From Aureispira sp. CCB-E (lineage in GTDB: Bacteria; Bacteroidota; Bacteroidia; Chitinophagales; Saprospiraceae): a stretch of DNA of 64,000 bases. Position numbers and translations under genes: made by a program. The DNA lies in the NCBI RefSeq assembly GCF_031326345.1, contig NZ_CP133671.1:434001-498000 (forward strand), read 5' to 3'. Shown piece by piece: positions 45,823 through 55,600 of this stretch (positions within the stretch are counted from its first letter, which is position 1; each line of letters begins with the position of its first letter). The notes under the pieces are model-generated. The model searched no databases. It saw only the letters and a list, made by a program, of their open reading frames with translations, and was not told the DNA's origin.

Positions 45823-47334
45823 ATGGCACAAAATTCGTCTACTGAGCGAAAATACTGTATACACACTTACTCTGAAATAGACTATCTAATGAATGAAGAA
45901 CTTTTCCTTCTTTTTTGTGAAGTAAACCCCACTAGTCAAATTGTGTTGGATCATGCTTTTGGTAAGTCGCCTAAAATGTTGCGGCTAATTCATTTTTTGA
46001 GAACAATAGAAACAACATTTAAAACTCCAAGGGCAATTAATGTTATTTATAAAGAAGAAGTAGACCAAGTAGAATACACCAAACTAATCAACCGTTTTTA
46101 TAAATTAAGGCAGCAGTTAATAGAGTGGTTGTATCACTATTTGAAAAAGACAGAGACGCATTCTTCAAAAGAAGAACAAAGTTTGAGTTTTATTCGTTAT
46201 TTGGTTAATAAAAACCAATTTAAAGATGCTTTGGAGAAAGCCCTCAAATTAGAAAAGCATTGCCAAAAACTAAATTTATTTGAGTTGCTACCTGGCGTAC
46301 TTAATATGATTATATACTGCCAGCAGTGTTTGTTTATAGGAGGTGACAAGGCACTTATTGATGCCGAAAAGCGTTTGTTAAAAGCGGTTGAATGGAATCA
46401 TGCTTTGCAGAAATTGCATTATTATCACCAACAATCGTATCGTATAAAAACAATAGAGGATTATCAAGAAGTACTAAAAGCTGTACGAAAATTGATACAG
46501 CCTTATAAAGACTTGCCCAGATTTACACTACTCTACCATTATATTGCATTTAGCAAAGGGTGTACGGCAATTGGGCGCACTCACAAGTCTACGAATGCAT
46601 TGGTTCGACATTTGAACAAGTTAGAAGCTATTTTGAAAGAGCATCCTCAAATGCCAATGATTTTTGCAATGGCTCATTACCCTAAGTTAACAACCTATAA
46701 TCTGCTCTTACTAAAGGCAATATTTTATTTTTATAGAGGGCAATACAATGAGTCAGCCAAAGCGCTAAAAGAAAGGGATAGAATCGAAACGGCTCATCCT
46801 AACTTGCCATATCCAACTTCTGAATCGGAAATTAGAAACACCATTAGCATTCTCATTTCTAGCAAACAATACCGCCTTGCACTAAAAAAATGGGAGCAAT
46901 TAGTAGCTTTTTATAAGAAGCATGAGCAAGATGAACGGTTGGATTTGGCATTAATGGAAAAGGCTAATATTTATTTTTTCCAATACCCTAAAGTAAATAA
47001 AACCGATCTTTTGGCTTTATATGAGGATTTGTTAGAAGCAGGAACTAGAGCCACTGAATTTACTGATTTTATAATAATTGCTACGATTTGGGTTAAACTA
47101 TTATTAGGAAAAACATTTACAGCAATAGAGTTAGAAAAAGGAGCGGGTATGTTCAACGCTTATCAATTAGAAATTTCCTTAGTTCGTCAGTTGGGAGAAG
47201 CAATTTATCAGAAAAATTCTAAATTATTAAGGCAACTAATAAAGGACATAGAAAAATTATTAGAGAATAAAAACAATAGTATACAGTCTCTTTATTATCA
47301 GCAGTTTATTGTGATTGCAAAGACACACGTTTAA
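45823..47334 (+). CDS. helical TPR-like protein of unknown function
   Basis: I do not recognise this protein of 503 residues. It is predicted to be almost entirely alpha-helical, with a TPR-like spacing of paired helices (NKNQFKDALEKALKLEKHCQKL, RGQYNESAKALKERDRI, SKQYRLALKKWEQLVAFYKK). There is no signal peptide from this ATG. The frame is open further upstream to a GTG at 45757 and an ATG at 45772. The ATG at 45823 follows CCAAAA, the A-rich context common here, and was preferred without strong proof. The N-terminal third (about residues 15-115) contains a second compact helical region. It looks like a cytoplasmic scaffold protein. Confidence 0.6.
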   Translation: MAQNSSTERKYCIHTYSEIDYLMNEELFLLFCEVNPTSQIVLDHAFGKSPKMLRLIHFLRTIETTFKTPRAINVIYKEEVDQVEYTKLINRFYKLRQQLIEWLYHYLKKTETHSSKEEQSLSFIRYLVNKNQFKDALEKALKLEKHCQKLNLFELLPGVLNMIIYCQQCLFIGGDKALIDAEKRLLKAVEWNHALQKLHYYHQQSYRIKTIEDYQEVLKAVRKLIQPYKDLPRFTLLYHYIAFSKGCTAIGRTHKSTNALVRHLNKLEAILKEHPQMPMIFAMAHYPKLTTYNLLLLKAIFYFYRGQYNESAKALKERDRIETAHPNLPYPTSESEIRNTISILISSKQYRLALKKWEQLVAFYKKHEQDERLDLALMEKANIYFFQYPKVNKTDLLALYEDLLEAGTRATEFTDFIIIATIWVKLLLGKTFTAIELEKGAGMFNAYQLEISLVRQLGEAIYQKNSKLLRQLIKDIEKLLENKNNSIQSLYYQQFIVIAKTHV

Positions 47335-47355
47335 GCAATGTGGGGGGGACGAGGT

Positions 47356-47389
47356 TATACTTTAACAGGTTGTTTTTTGTTAAAGTATA
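47356..47389 (+). other. hairpin after the helical-protein gene
   Basis: TATACTTTAAC (47356-47366) pairs perfectly with 47379-47389 around a 12-base, T-rich loop. No T run follows. It may mark the end of the upstream transcript. Confidence 0.5.
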
Positions 47390-47588
47390 TTAATAAATTC
47401 AAAATTATAGGCATATGTCTTAATATTGAATTTATGGCTTTAGTAGGATATAGATGTGAATTTACTAATCTATTAAGTTAAAATAATCCCCCTCTGTTGT
47501 GGTTTCAACGAACTAATATTAAAATTTGTCCTACAATGAATTGTATTAATTGGTTAATGTAGAACTTATTAAAGTTTGTTTGGAAAAT

Positions 47589-48830
47589 ATGGAAAAGAAA
47601 ACTCTAAGACACAAGAACGTATGGTATGTTGTTTTTAATCTGATTTTACCTATTGCTTTGTTCGGGCAACTGAAAGAGTCGGCTGAATTTATACCTTGCG
47701 AAGACTATTGTGAAGGTTATCAACCTATAATTGACTTAGATTTTAGTTTTTATAAGGAGCGTTATGTAGAGGAAAATTTATTGTACAAAATAACAGATAA
47801 CTGGGGGAATGGTTGTTTGCCTTTATATGGCACTCGCAATATGAGAAGTGTTTTGCATGGAGTAGCTTACCGAGGAGGTGCCAACAACTATTTTCACAAA
47901 ACTGATAAACGAAAAAATCATAACCCTCTCCCCAAAGATGGTATAAACAATTTGTGTTACGAAGGATTTTCGGCAGCAGTTTATCTTTATCGAACAAATT
48001 TTGAATCTGTAGATAGTATCGACACCTGTAGTTGTGTACATGGGGCTAACAATCAAATGAAATACTATCAATTGGATTATTTTGATTCATCACATGTACA
48101 AAAAATTATAGAGTTGGTATATGAATCTGGAATTGATGCTTCAAAAGGACCTGTTTATTTGCATTGTTGGAATGGATGGCACGCTTCTGGGTTTATTGCA
48201 GCCGTTTTGTTAAAACAATTTTGTGGATATACTAGCGCAGAAGCTATTCGGTACTGGGATTTGGGGACAGATGGTGCTAATCGAAGCAGTCGATACCAAA
48301 AAATTCGTATGATGATTCGTGATTTTGAACCTAACGAAAAGTATCGTTTGTTGGATAAAGAAGGAAATTATATATGCCCCGAAATGCCTCAATTTATAGA
48401 CAGTTCTAAAATTCAAGTTACTATAAATCATTTGCTTATTGTTCCTGAATCAATTACTGAAAATAGTTCTATCCCTTTGCACAATATTTATTTTAAAGCA
48501 GGCAAGTCTACGATTCAAAATATAAGTAAAAATTCAGATATTAAAACTTTACTAAAAGCCTTAAAAACACATAAAGAGTTGGTTGTGGAGATTGGAGGTT
48601 ATACTGATGATATTGGAAACGATTCTGTAAATCAAGTTTACTCTGAGCAGCGAGCTAGGTATGTCTACGATTATTTGTTGTCTCAAGAAGTTGATAAGAA
48701 TCGCTTATCTTACAAAGGATATGGTGAACAGAGACCATTGTACAGCAATGCATACGAAGCGACAAGGGTGAAGAATAGACGGATAGAAATAAAAATACTC
48801 CAAAGTGTGGGTTTAAAAGAAGGCGATTAG
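47589..48830 (+). CDS. tyrosine-phosphatase-like domain fused to OmpA domain, signature Arg missing
   Basis: The 413-residue protein has an N-terminal membrane/signal segment (VWYVVFNLILPIALFGQ). A domain that resembles a dual-specificity or tyrosine phosphatase follows (about residues 80-240): GVAYRGG near the start, then VYLHCWNGWHASGFIAAVLL (about 188-207). The PTP loop HCx5R is HCWNGWHA: Cys193 is present but residue 199, normally the phosphate-binding Arg, is Ala. A C-terminal OmpA domain (about 300-410) has IYFKAGKSTIQN, EIGGYTDDIGNDSVN and RVKNRRIEIKIL. The OmpA domain anchors the protein in the periplasm. Catalysis is doubtful without the Arg. The ATG at 47589 was preferred to the TTG at 47550. 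Confidence 0.75.
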   Translation: MEKKTLRHKNVWYVVFNLILPIALFGQLKESAEFIPCEDYCEGYQPIIDLDFSFYKERYVEENLLYKITDNWGNGCLPLYGTRNMRSVLHGVAYRGGANNYFHKTDKRKNHNPLPKDGINNLCYEGFSAAVYLYRTNFESVDSIDTCSCVHGANNQMKYYQLDYFDSSHVQKIIELVYESGIDASKGPVYLHCWNGWHASGFIAAVLLKQFCGYTSAEAIRYWDLGTDGANRSSRYQKIRMMIRDFEPNEKYRLLDKEGNYICPEMPQFIDSSKIQVTINHLLIVPESITENSSIPLHNIYFKAGKSTIQNISKNSDIKTLLKALKTHKELVVEIGGYTDDIGNDSVNQVYSEQRARYVYDYLLSQEVDKNRLSYKGYGEQRPLYSNAYEATRVKNRRIEIKILQSVGLKEGD

Positions 48831-48860
48831 CATTATATGAAATGCTTATAGCCAAAATAG

Positions 48861-48938
48861 AGCCTGCTTTTTATTTGTGAAATGCATTAGACTAAAGATC
48901 GATAGCACTTGTTTCAACAATAAAAAGCAGGCTTGTTT
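48861..48938 (+). terminator. 15-bp hairpin with a 43-base loop and T run
   Basis: Arms 48861-48875 and 48919-48933 are perfectly complementary, and T-rich sequence follows. The loop is partly self-complementary near its base, which would lengthen the stem. It lies between the stops of two convergent genes. Confidence 0.7.
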
Positions 48939-48981
48939 TATTGGGAGCAAATTATTTATTTACTGGAAATAACGGAGAGAA

Positions 48982-50631
48982 TTAGTTCTCTGAATTTGCT
49001 TCTAGTGTTTCTAACGTATTGGCTGATTGCACCATCTGCAAAAATTCTGTTCGGTATCCCTCTTTATCATTACCTAAAGCACCTTTGGCTAGTTCTAAAA
49101 CACTATCATAGGTAGCCGAACCTTTGAACTTAGAATTTCTTAATAACATCCCAAAACCAGCAACGGCTGCCGAAAAGCGATAATTATCAGAACTGTTGTC
49201 TAAGTTGGTAATAGCTGTATTTTTAAGTACTTGCTCCAACAAAATAGATTGATCGGATTGAATGGGTTTGTAGCGAAATTTCACGGTCATTAAGTCGGTT
49301 TCGTTTCCTGAAACCTTAGTCGTTTGATATTTTAAATCAGCAGCTTGATGAATTATTTGCGTAGATTTTGAATTGGCAAGAATCACTTCGTAAATGGCAG
49401 TTACTGTATGACCTGCACCTAGTTCTCCTGCATCTTTGGTATCGTCATCAAAATCCTCGTTCGCCAACAATCTATTTTCGTACCCAATCAAACGGTAAGC
49501 TTTAACCATTTTGGGATTAAACTCAATTTGAATTTTTACATCTTTGGCGATTGTAAACATATTGGCACGCATCTGAGTAACGAATACCTTTTTGGCTTCA
49601 CGAATGTTATCAATATAAAAATAATTGCCGTTCCCTGCATTACTAATCTGTTCCATGCGACCATCTTTATAATTGCCCATACCAAAACCACAGATAGTCA
49701 AGTAAATATTGTCTTTTCGTTTTTCTTCAATAAGCGAAACAAGCTCACTAGATGAAGAAACCCCAACGTTAAAGTCGCCGTCTGTTGCTAAAATAACTCG
49801 GTTGTTACCATCAGCAATCAAATTTTCTTTGGCAATGTTGTAGGCCAACTCGATACCTTGACCTCCAGCAGTTGACCCGCCAGAATTAATCCCATCAAGA
49901 GCATTTAAAATCTTTTCATGTTCAGAAGCAGGAGTGGAAGGCAAAACCAAACCTGCTGCCCCTGCATAGGCAACAATGGCAACTTTATCCTTGTCATCCA
50001 ACTCAGACAACAAGAGTTTTAGGGATTTTTTAAGTAAAGGGAGCTTGTTTTCAGCACTCATAGAACCAGAGGCATCAATAAGAAAAACCAAATTAGACGA
50101 TTTTAAATCGGTATAATCCAAGTCTTTGCCTTGCAAACCTATATGAATGAGATGATGTTCAGAATTCCACGGAGTGGTAGATATTTCTGTATTAATCGAA
50201 AAAGGATCTTGCCCTTGCGGTTGGGGATAGTCATAATCAAAATAGTTGATCATTTCTTCAATGCGAACAGCGTCGGCTAAAGGCATTTGATCCATTTCTA
50301 GATAACGACGAATATTGCTATAAGAAGCATTATCAACATCTATAGAAAAGGTAGAAACAGGTGTTTGAGCAACACCTTTAAAGGTATTTTCATTGATTTT
50401 ATCGTATTCTTCGGTATTAAGTTTTTCATTTTGTATCGGTTCAGGACTCACTTGATAAGTATAGTTAGCCCCTTCCGTTACAGTCTCAACTTTAGATAGA
50501 GCTTTTTGATCCATGGCACGAGCATTCGGTACTTCTTCAAGGTATAATGCCTTATCTACAGTAGCATTTTGACAGGAGAAAATAAACGTAGCACTAAAAC
50601 CAAGTGCTAATAACTGAAATATTTTTTTCAT
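48982..50631 (-). CDS. vWA-domain lipoprotein (YfbK-like, with C-terminal DUF3520-type region)
   Basis: The 549-residue protein has a lipoprotein signal (MKKIFQLLALGFSATFIFSC, Cys20). A VWA N-terminal region (about 85-165; PVSTFSIDVDNASYSNIRR) follows. The vWA domain (about 185-345) has the MIDAS motif LVFLIDASGSMS, a threonine-containing loop and the later ILATDGDFNVG. The C-terminal region (about 360-545) matches the DUF3520 type (QIEFNPKMVKAYRLIGYENR, FGMLLRNSKFKG). Such proteins bind a ligand through the metal ion in the MIDAS site; physiological roles are poorly known. The ATG at 50631 was chosen over one 12 codons earlier because it starts the lipoprotein signal. Confidence 0.9.
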   Translation of the reverse strand: MKKIFQLLALGFSATFIFSCQNATVDKALYLEEVPNARAMDQKALSKVETVTEGANYTYQVSPEPIQNEKLNTEEYDKINENTFKGVAQTPVSTFSIDVDNASYSNIRRYLEMDQMPLADAVRIEEMINYFDYDYPQPQGQDPFSINTEISTTPWNSEHHLIHIGLQGKDLDYTDLKSSNLVFLIDASGSMSAENKLPLLKKSLKLLLSELDDKDKVAIVAYAGAAGLVLPSTPASEHEKILNALDGINSGGSTAGGQGIELAYNIAKENLIADGNNRVILATDGDFNVGVSSSSELVSLIEEKRKDNIYLTICGFGMGNYKDGRMEQISNAGNGNYFYIDNIREAKKVFVTQMRANMFTIAKDVKIQIEFNPKMVKAYRLIGYENRLLANEDFDDDTKDAGELGAGHTVTAIYEVILANSKSTQIIHQAADLKYQTTKVSGNETDLMTVKFRYKPIQSDQSILLEQVLKNTAITNLDNSSDNYRFSAAVAGFGMLLRNSKFKGSATYDSVLELAKGALGNDKEGYRTEFLQMVQSANTLETLEANSEN

Positions 50632-50744
50632 TGTATTGTATTTTGTTGGGTTATAATAGAGTATCACACTCTAAGAAAATGTTGATTATTATTGTGTTTA
50701 GTACTTTGTGTATTTTTTAGCTTTTTTGTGAGAAACTAAAAAAG

Positions 50745-50824
50745 CATCTTTGCATCAGTTTGATTATCAGTTTTTTAAGGAATTAAGTAACAAAAGTGCA
50801 CTCTGTTGATAATCAAACTGATGC
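50745..50824 (-). terminator. 18-bp inverted repeat with a 37-base loop, probable reverse-strand terminator
   Basis: GCATCAGTTTGATTATCA (50752-50769) is perfectly complementary to 50807-50824. On the reverse strand the stem is followed by a T-rich stretch (50740-50745). It lies just downstream of the small lipoprotein gene and upstream of the vWA gene. Confidence 0.7.
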
Positions 50825-50849
50825 GATTTTTCCACGAAGTAGTGGTGTT

Positions 50850-51350
50850 TTATTTTATTGTAAATCGAGCAGGCAACGAATTGGAAAGTAAATTGACTTG
50901 ATCTCCAATAAACCGAATGCTATAAGTGCCAGGTTGATCTAAGGCATATCGAGGTCTTAAGTCGATGGTGTATAATTGAACTCCATTGCCTTCAATACTA
51001 ATTAAATCGCTGTCTTCTACCGCACCACTATAAGTTGGGATTTTGCCTACAAAAGGAATTATATTACCTTTTTTGTCTTTAATTTGAAAACAGTTGTTCC
51101 AATTTTGACCATTGGCAGGAGAATTGAGCTTGCAAAACGAAACTATTTCTGAAGTATTATTTTTTATGACAAATCTTAACGTAATGGGGTCCCCTAATTG
51201 ATAACTAGGTTGTGTCATATTTAGACTAATATTTAGTGGAATGGTTCGTTGTGGTGGAATTTCTGTTTTGGGAGCAGTCACAACCTGATTGTCGTTTTGA
51301 CAACTTAATAAAATGCTACAAAAACAAATTGTTAAGATGGTAGTTCTCAT
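50850..51350 (-). CDS. small lipoprotein with a BsuPI-like Ig-type fold
   Basis: The 166-residue protein has a lipoprotein signal ending in LLSC (Cys17). A Pro-rich spacer follows, then a beta-sandwich (about residues 45-165) resembling the BsuPI proteinase-inhibitor fold: SYQLGDPITLRFVIKN near residue 56 and PGTYSIRFIGDQ near residue 145. No enzyme motif is present. It is transcribed towards the vWA lipoprotein gene but separated by a hairpin. A function cannot be assigned. Confidence 0.65.
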   Translation of the reverse strand: MRTTILTICFCSILLSCQNDNQVVTAPKTEIPPQRTIPLNISLNMTQPSYQLGDPITLRFVIKNNTSEIVSFCKLNSPANGQNWNNCFQIKDKKGNIIPFVGKIPTYSGAVEDSDLISIEGNGVQLYTIDLRPRYALDQPGTYSIRFIGDQVNLLSNSLPARFTIK

Positions 51351-51475
51351 ATTTTGAATGATTTAAGTATAGATAAGGATGCACTATTTAGTAAAAAGGG
51401 TGTGCAAATGTTTTCATTTTGTTAAAAAAACTATTAAGAGTTAAAGGATAAATAATTATTGTACTAGCTTTTTTA

Positions 51476-51483
51476 TAGTTTTG
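51476..51483 (+). promoter_or_regulatory. candidate -7 box for ruvA
   Basis: TAGTTTTG matches TAnnTTTG, 59 bases before the ruvA ATG. The nearest upstream TTG (51459-51461) is 14 bases away, shorter than the usual spacing. Confidence 0.4.
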
Positions 51484-51542
51484 TGCGTTGATTACATTGT
51501 AAACTGTCTCTGTGTGTTAAACACGACGTTAAGATAAATAAT

Positions 51543-52148
51543 ATGATTGCCTACATCAAAGGTAAGTTAACCCAAAAAAGTCCAACAGATATTATTATTG
51601 AAACTGCCAATGGCATTGGATATCATGTGCACATTACACTAAATACTTATAATAAAATAGCAAATCAGAATGAATTAAAAATCTTAACTCATTTTATTGT
51701 AAAAGAAGACAGTCAAACTTTGTACGGTTTTGCAGAAGAGGAAGAAAGGCAGATTTTTGGATTATTAATCTCTGTTTCGGGGGTAGGTCCTAGCACTGCA
51801 CGGGTTTTGCTATCGACCTTATCACCAGGAGAAGTAAGATCGGCTATTGTTTCAGAGAATATAGCAGTATTAAAGAGTGCCAAGGGGATTGGTCCCAAAG
51901 CAGCTAAGCGTATTATTCTGGAGTTAAAAGATAAGGTTTTGAAAGAAGGAGGGGCACAAAGTGCTGCAATTTCACAAACTTTAACAGTTGATAACACTAT
52001 TCGAGAAGAAGCATTATCTGCATTGGTTGCGTTAGGTTTTAATAAGACATTAGTCCAAAAAGCGCTGAATCGAATATTGAAAACGACCCCTCATATTCAG
52101 GATTCAGGGGAGTTAATTAAACAAGCTTTAGGACAACTTTCTTCCTAG
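51543..52148 (+). CDS. ruvA: Holliday junction branch migration protein RuvA
   Basis: RuvA binds Holliday junctions as a tetramer and loads RuvB for branch migration and repair. The 201-residue protein has the N-terminal OB fold (MIAYIKGKLTQKSPTDIIIE, GIGYHVHI). Two helix-hairpin-helix motifs follow (LLISVSGVGPSTARVLLST near 75-95 and LKSAKGIGPKAAKRIILEL near 110-130), then a C-terminal RuvB-binding domain (EEALSALVALGFNKTLVQKAL). Length and motif order are normal. It precedes sprA by about 500 bases. A ruvA-sprA neighbourhood is also known in other Bacteroidota, for example flavobacteria. Confidence 0.96.
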   Translation: MIAYIKGKLTQKSPTDIIIETANGIGYHVHITLNTYNKIANQNELKILTHFIVKEDSQTLYGFAEEEERQIFGLLISVSGVGPSTARVLLSTLSPGEVRSAIVSENIAVLKSAKGIGPKAAKRIILELKDKVLKEGGAQSAAISQTLTVDNTIREEALSALVALGFNKTLVQKALNRILKTTPHIQDSGELIKQALGQLSS

Positions 52149-52682
52149 CCTACTTTAATTTGAGAAAAAAAAAGACCAAATTAAGTAAATCTAAAAAAAA
52201 ATAATTTGTTGATTTGCCTAATGTTTTTATTTCGTGTCGATTAAAAGTTGTGAGGAACTTTACTACTTCGCTATTTTTATGGATGATGAATCTTAAAAAA
52301 TATCATTATCAGCACTCAATATCTTATTTTCGATTTTACGAAGCAGAATTACACTAAAAAAAAGAAACACATTACATTGTTTAACAAAATAGCAGGATAT
52401 AAGGTTCAATTCTACACAATTATAATTTTCTAGATTAAATTTTTCGACCATTTTTGAAAAATGAATAGACAAAGCAAGCATTTGACTACTAAAATAGGAT
52501 ATATCTATTGTTAGCTAGAAAATCTTTGTCTTAGAAATAAGAGAATCAGCGAAAATTAAATATTTTTGGAGTCATTTTGTTAAAGTCCACTCTTTTTCAG
52601 AGCATTACCAATGCCCTAAAAATGGACCTAGATGAGGCGAGTCTACAAAAGACCGTTCGTCTTAATAACCAAGCAGTTTTTT
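52149..52682 (+). promoter_or_regulatory. ruvA-sprA intergenic region with a TATTTTTG box
   Basis: The region is about 530 bases long and A+T-rich. TATTTTTG (52561-52568) matches TAnnTTTG, about 70 bases before the first and 115 before the second possible sprA ATG. A TTG lies at 52526-52528, too far away for a normal promoter. No gene is visible in 52149-52560. Confidence 0.4.
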
Positions 52683-55600
52683 ATGAATTTCAAGACACTG
52701 AATTTGTGCTTTTGGGTAGTATGTACCTATACAGTAGCAGGATGGAGTACAGACTATAACACTCTCAATTATTTAGAGGAAGATTTTTGGGCTTCGCCAA
52801 CCTTTTTTATGCCAGACACCTTGCCTCCAATACAGGATAGACCAGAGGTAGATGTATCGAACAAACAAAATCCGTTTGATTTAAAGGACCCCAAAGTAAT
52901 CGAAAAAAATGTAGAGTATGATGCAGAAAGTAATCTGTATATCATTACTGAAACGATCAACGGATCTTACTATCGATCTCCAATGTACTTAACTCCCGAT
53001 GAATACTTTAAGTGGAGGGCAGAACAGGAGGACAAAGCCTATTTTAAGGAGTTATCTCAAATGAATAAAGTAGGAAAAGTTGGAGGTGATCCTGTTGCGC
53101 CTTATCAAGATCGAATTAGCAATAGCTTGGTTGAGCGTCTGTTTTGTGGTTCAACAATTGATGTTCGACCTCAAGGTAATATAGGTTTGACATTTGGTTT
53201 TGATTATCAAAGAATCGCAAATCCTATCTTGACTGAACAACAGCAACAACAAGGTGGTTTTGATTTTGATATGAATATTCAGCTGAGTGTGGTCGGTAAG
53301 ATTGGGCAAAAACTAAAGCTGTCTTTTAACTATAACACACAAGCTACCTTTGATTTTGATCGCCAAATTAAAGTAGAATATTTGAGTGATACAGAATGTT
53401 CAGAAGATGACATTATCAAAAAAATAGAAGCAGGTAACGTTAGTTTTCCATTGCGTTCTTCTCTTATACAGGGGCGCCAAAATTTATTTGGCTTTCGCAC
53501 AGATTTGCAATTTGGTCGTTTAAAAATGTCTTTGGTTGCTTCTCAAAGTCAAACCAAACGAAAAGAAATTCAAATCAAAGGTGGTTCTCAATTGCAAGAT
53601 TTTGAGGTAACAGCAGATAATTATGATGAAAATCGACATTTCTTCCTTTCTCATTACAACCGTGCTACTTACGAAGAGAATTTAACGACGCTACCTCAGA
53701 TCAATACGCTGTTTAATATTACCAAAATAGAAGTATGGGTAACCAATGATCGAAATGTAACCGAAGGCGTTCGAGATGTCGTGGCTTATGCAGATTTGGG
53801 AGAAACGGATCCTAGCAAAATGGTTAGTGGCAACCAATACAATCCTTCGACCGCATCTGAACAAGGGATTGATTTAAGAAACAATCGTCTACCAGATAAT
53901 GATGCCAATGATTTATATAAAGAGTTGTTGGCTAGTGAAAATGGGACTCCTTCGGGGAACGCTCGTGGGCTTCAAACATCTATTAGTGCTTTACAAGGTG
54001 CCCCGTTTAATATGAGTGATGCAGAAGACTTTGTGAAAATCAGAGCCCGTAAATTGTCGCCCTCAGAGTTTACCTATGATCCTAAACTTGGGTTCGTATC
54101 TGTCAATGTGTCGATCAAGCCAACAGATGTAGTCGCAGTGGCTTATCAATATACTTATAATGGTCAGATATACCAAGTGGGGGAGTTTGCACAAGATTTG
54201 CCTTTGAATGCTGACACTTTGAATGTAATGCATTTAAAATTATTAAAGGGAGTTAGAACAAGAGTTGATTTGCCAATTTGGGACTTAATGATGAAAAACA
54301 TTTATTCCTTAGGAGCCTATCAAATTAATCAAGAAGACTTTATGCTGGATGTCTTTTATCAAGACCCAGGAGGAGGAGAGAAGCGATTTTTGCCAGAGGG
54401 ACCACCAGAAGGAAAGCCCTTGATTACGATGTTGAACTTAGATAATCTGAACAGAGCAAGAGACCCTATTCCTGATGGACAGTTTGACTATATCCCAGGG
54501 ACAACGATTTTGCCTAGAAACGGACGTGTCATTTTTCCAGTTTTAGAGCCTTTTGGAAGTTCGTTGGCTGGAGAGTTTTATCGAACACCTGGTGATCCTG
54601 CAAGTTTACATCCTATTTCTCAAAAATATCTATACAACCAGCTCTACGATTCTACAATTACAAGAGCAAGAGAATTTCCAGAGTTTAATCGATACATTAT
54701 ACGAGGTCGTTACAAGTCTAGTGTTTCTTCTGAAATTTCCTTGGGAGGATTTAATATTCCGAAAGGGTCGGTAGTGGTAACAGCAGGTGGACGTACATTG
54801 ACAGAAGGTACGGATTATACGATTGATTATAATTTGGGAAGAATTAAAATTTTGAATGAGGCTTATTTGAATTCTGGACAGCCAGTTCGAGTTGCTTTTG
54901 AGGACAATGCTACCTTTGGGTTTAATCAACAAGGCTTTTTTGGAGCAAGGTTTGATTACTTTGTTAATAAAGATCTGAATATTGGAGCTACCTTTTTGCA
55001 CTTAAACGAACGCCCCTTTACACAGAAGGTAAATTATGGGGATGACCCTATTTCGAATAGTATTTATGGGTTTGACGTACAATATAGCAGCGAAGCACCT
55101 TGGTTAACTCGTTTGATAGATAAAATACCATTGATTAGCACCAAGGCAATGTCAAATATTTCGTTTTCAGCAGAATTTGCACATTTAATTCCTGGTTCTC
55201 CAGATATTATCAATCAAGCTAATGACGAAGGAGGAGTTGTTTTTATTGATGATTTTGAGGGATCAACGAGCAATTTTAATTTGTCTATTCCAAGTTTAAA
55301 TTGGGTGTTGGCAAGTACGCCAAGAAGTGACCTTTCTAATCCTTTGTTCCCAGAAGCAAGTTTGTCAAATGATTTGGAATACAATAAAAACAGAGCAAGA
55401 ATAGCATGGTATAACTTGGAACCTGCTTTAAATTTTACCTCTGGTTCTAAGAGTATTTATACACGCGAAATTCAACAACAAGAGGTTTTTCAAAATGTTC
55501 AAAATACAGGTTTAACCTATACTGGACTACGTACATTTGATTTGTCTTATAGACCGAAGGAACGTGGACCTTATAACTTTGATACGACAAACATAGATCC

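Noticed and set aside
52577-52759. Short forward frame overlapping the start of sprA
   Set aside because: It overlaps sprA in another frame, has no family match or signal, and its start codon is not in an A-rich context.
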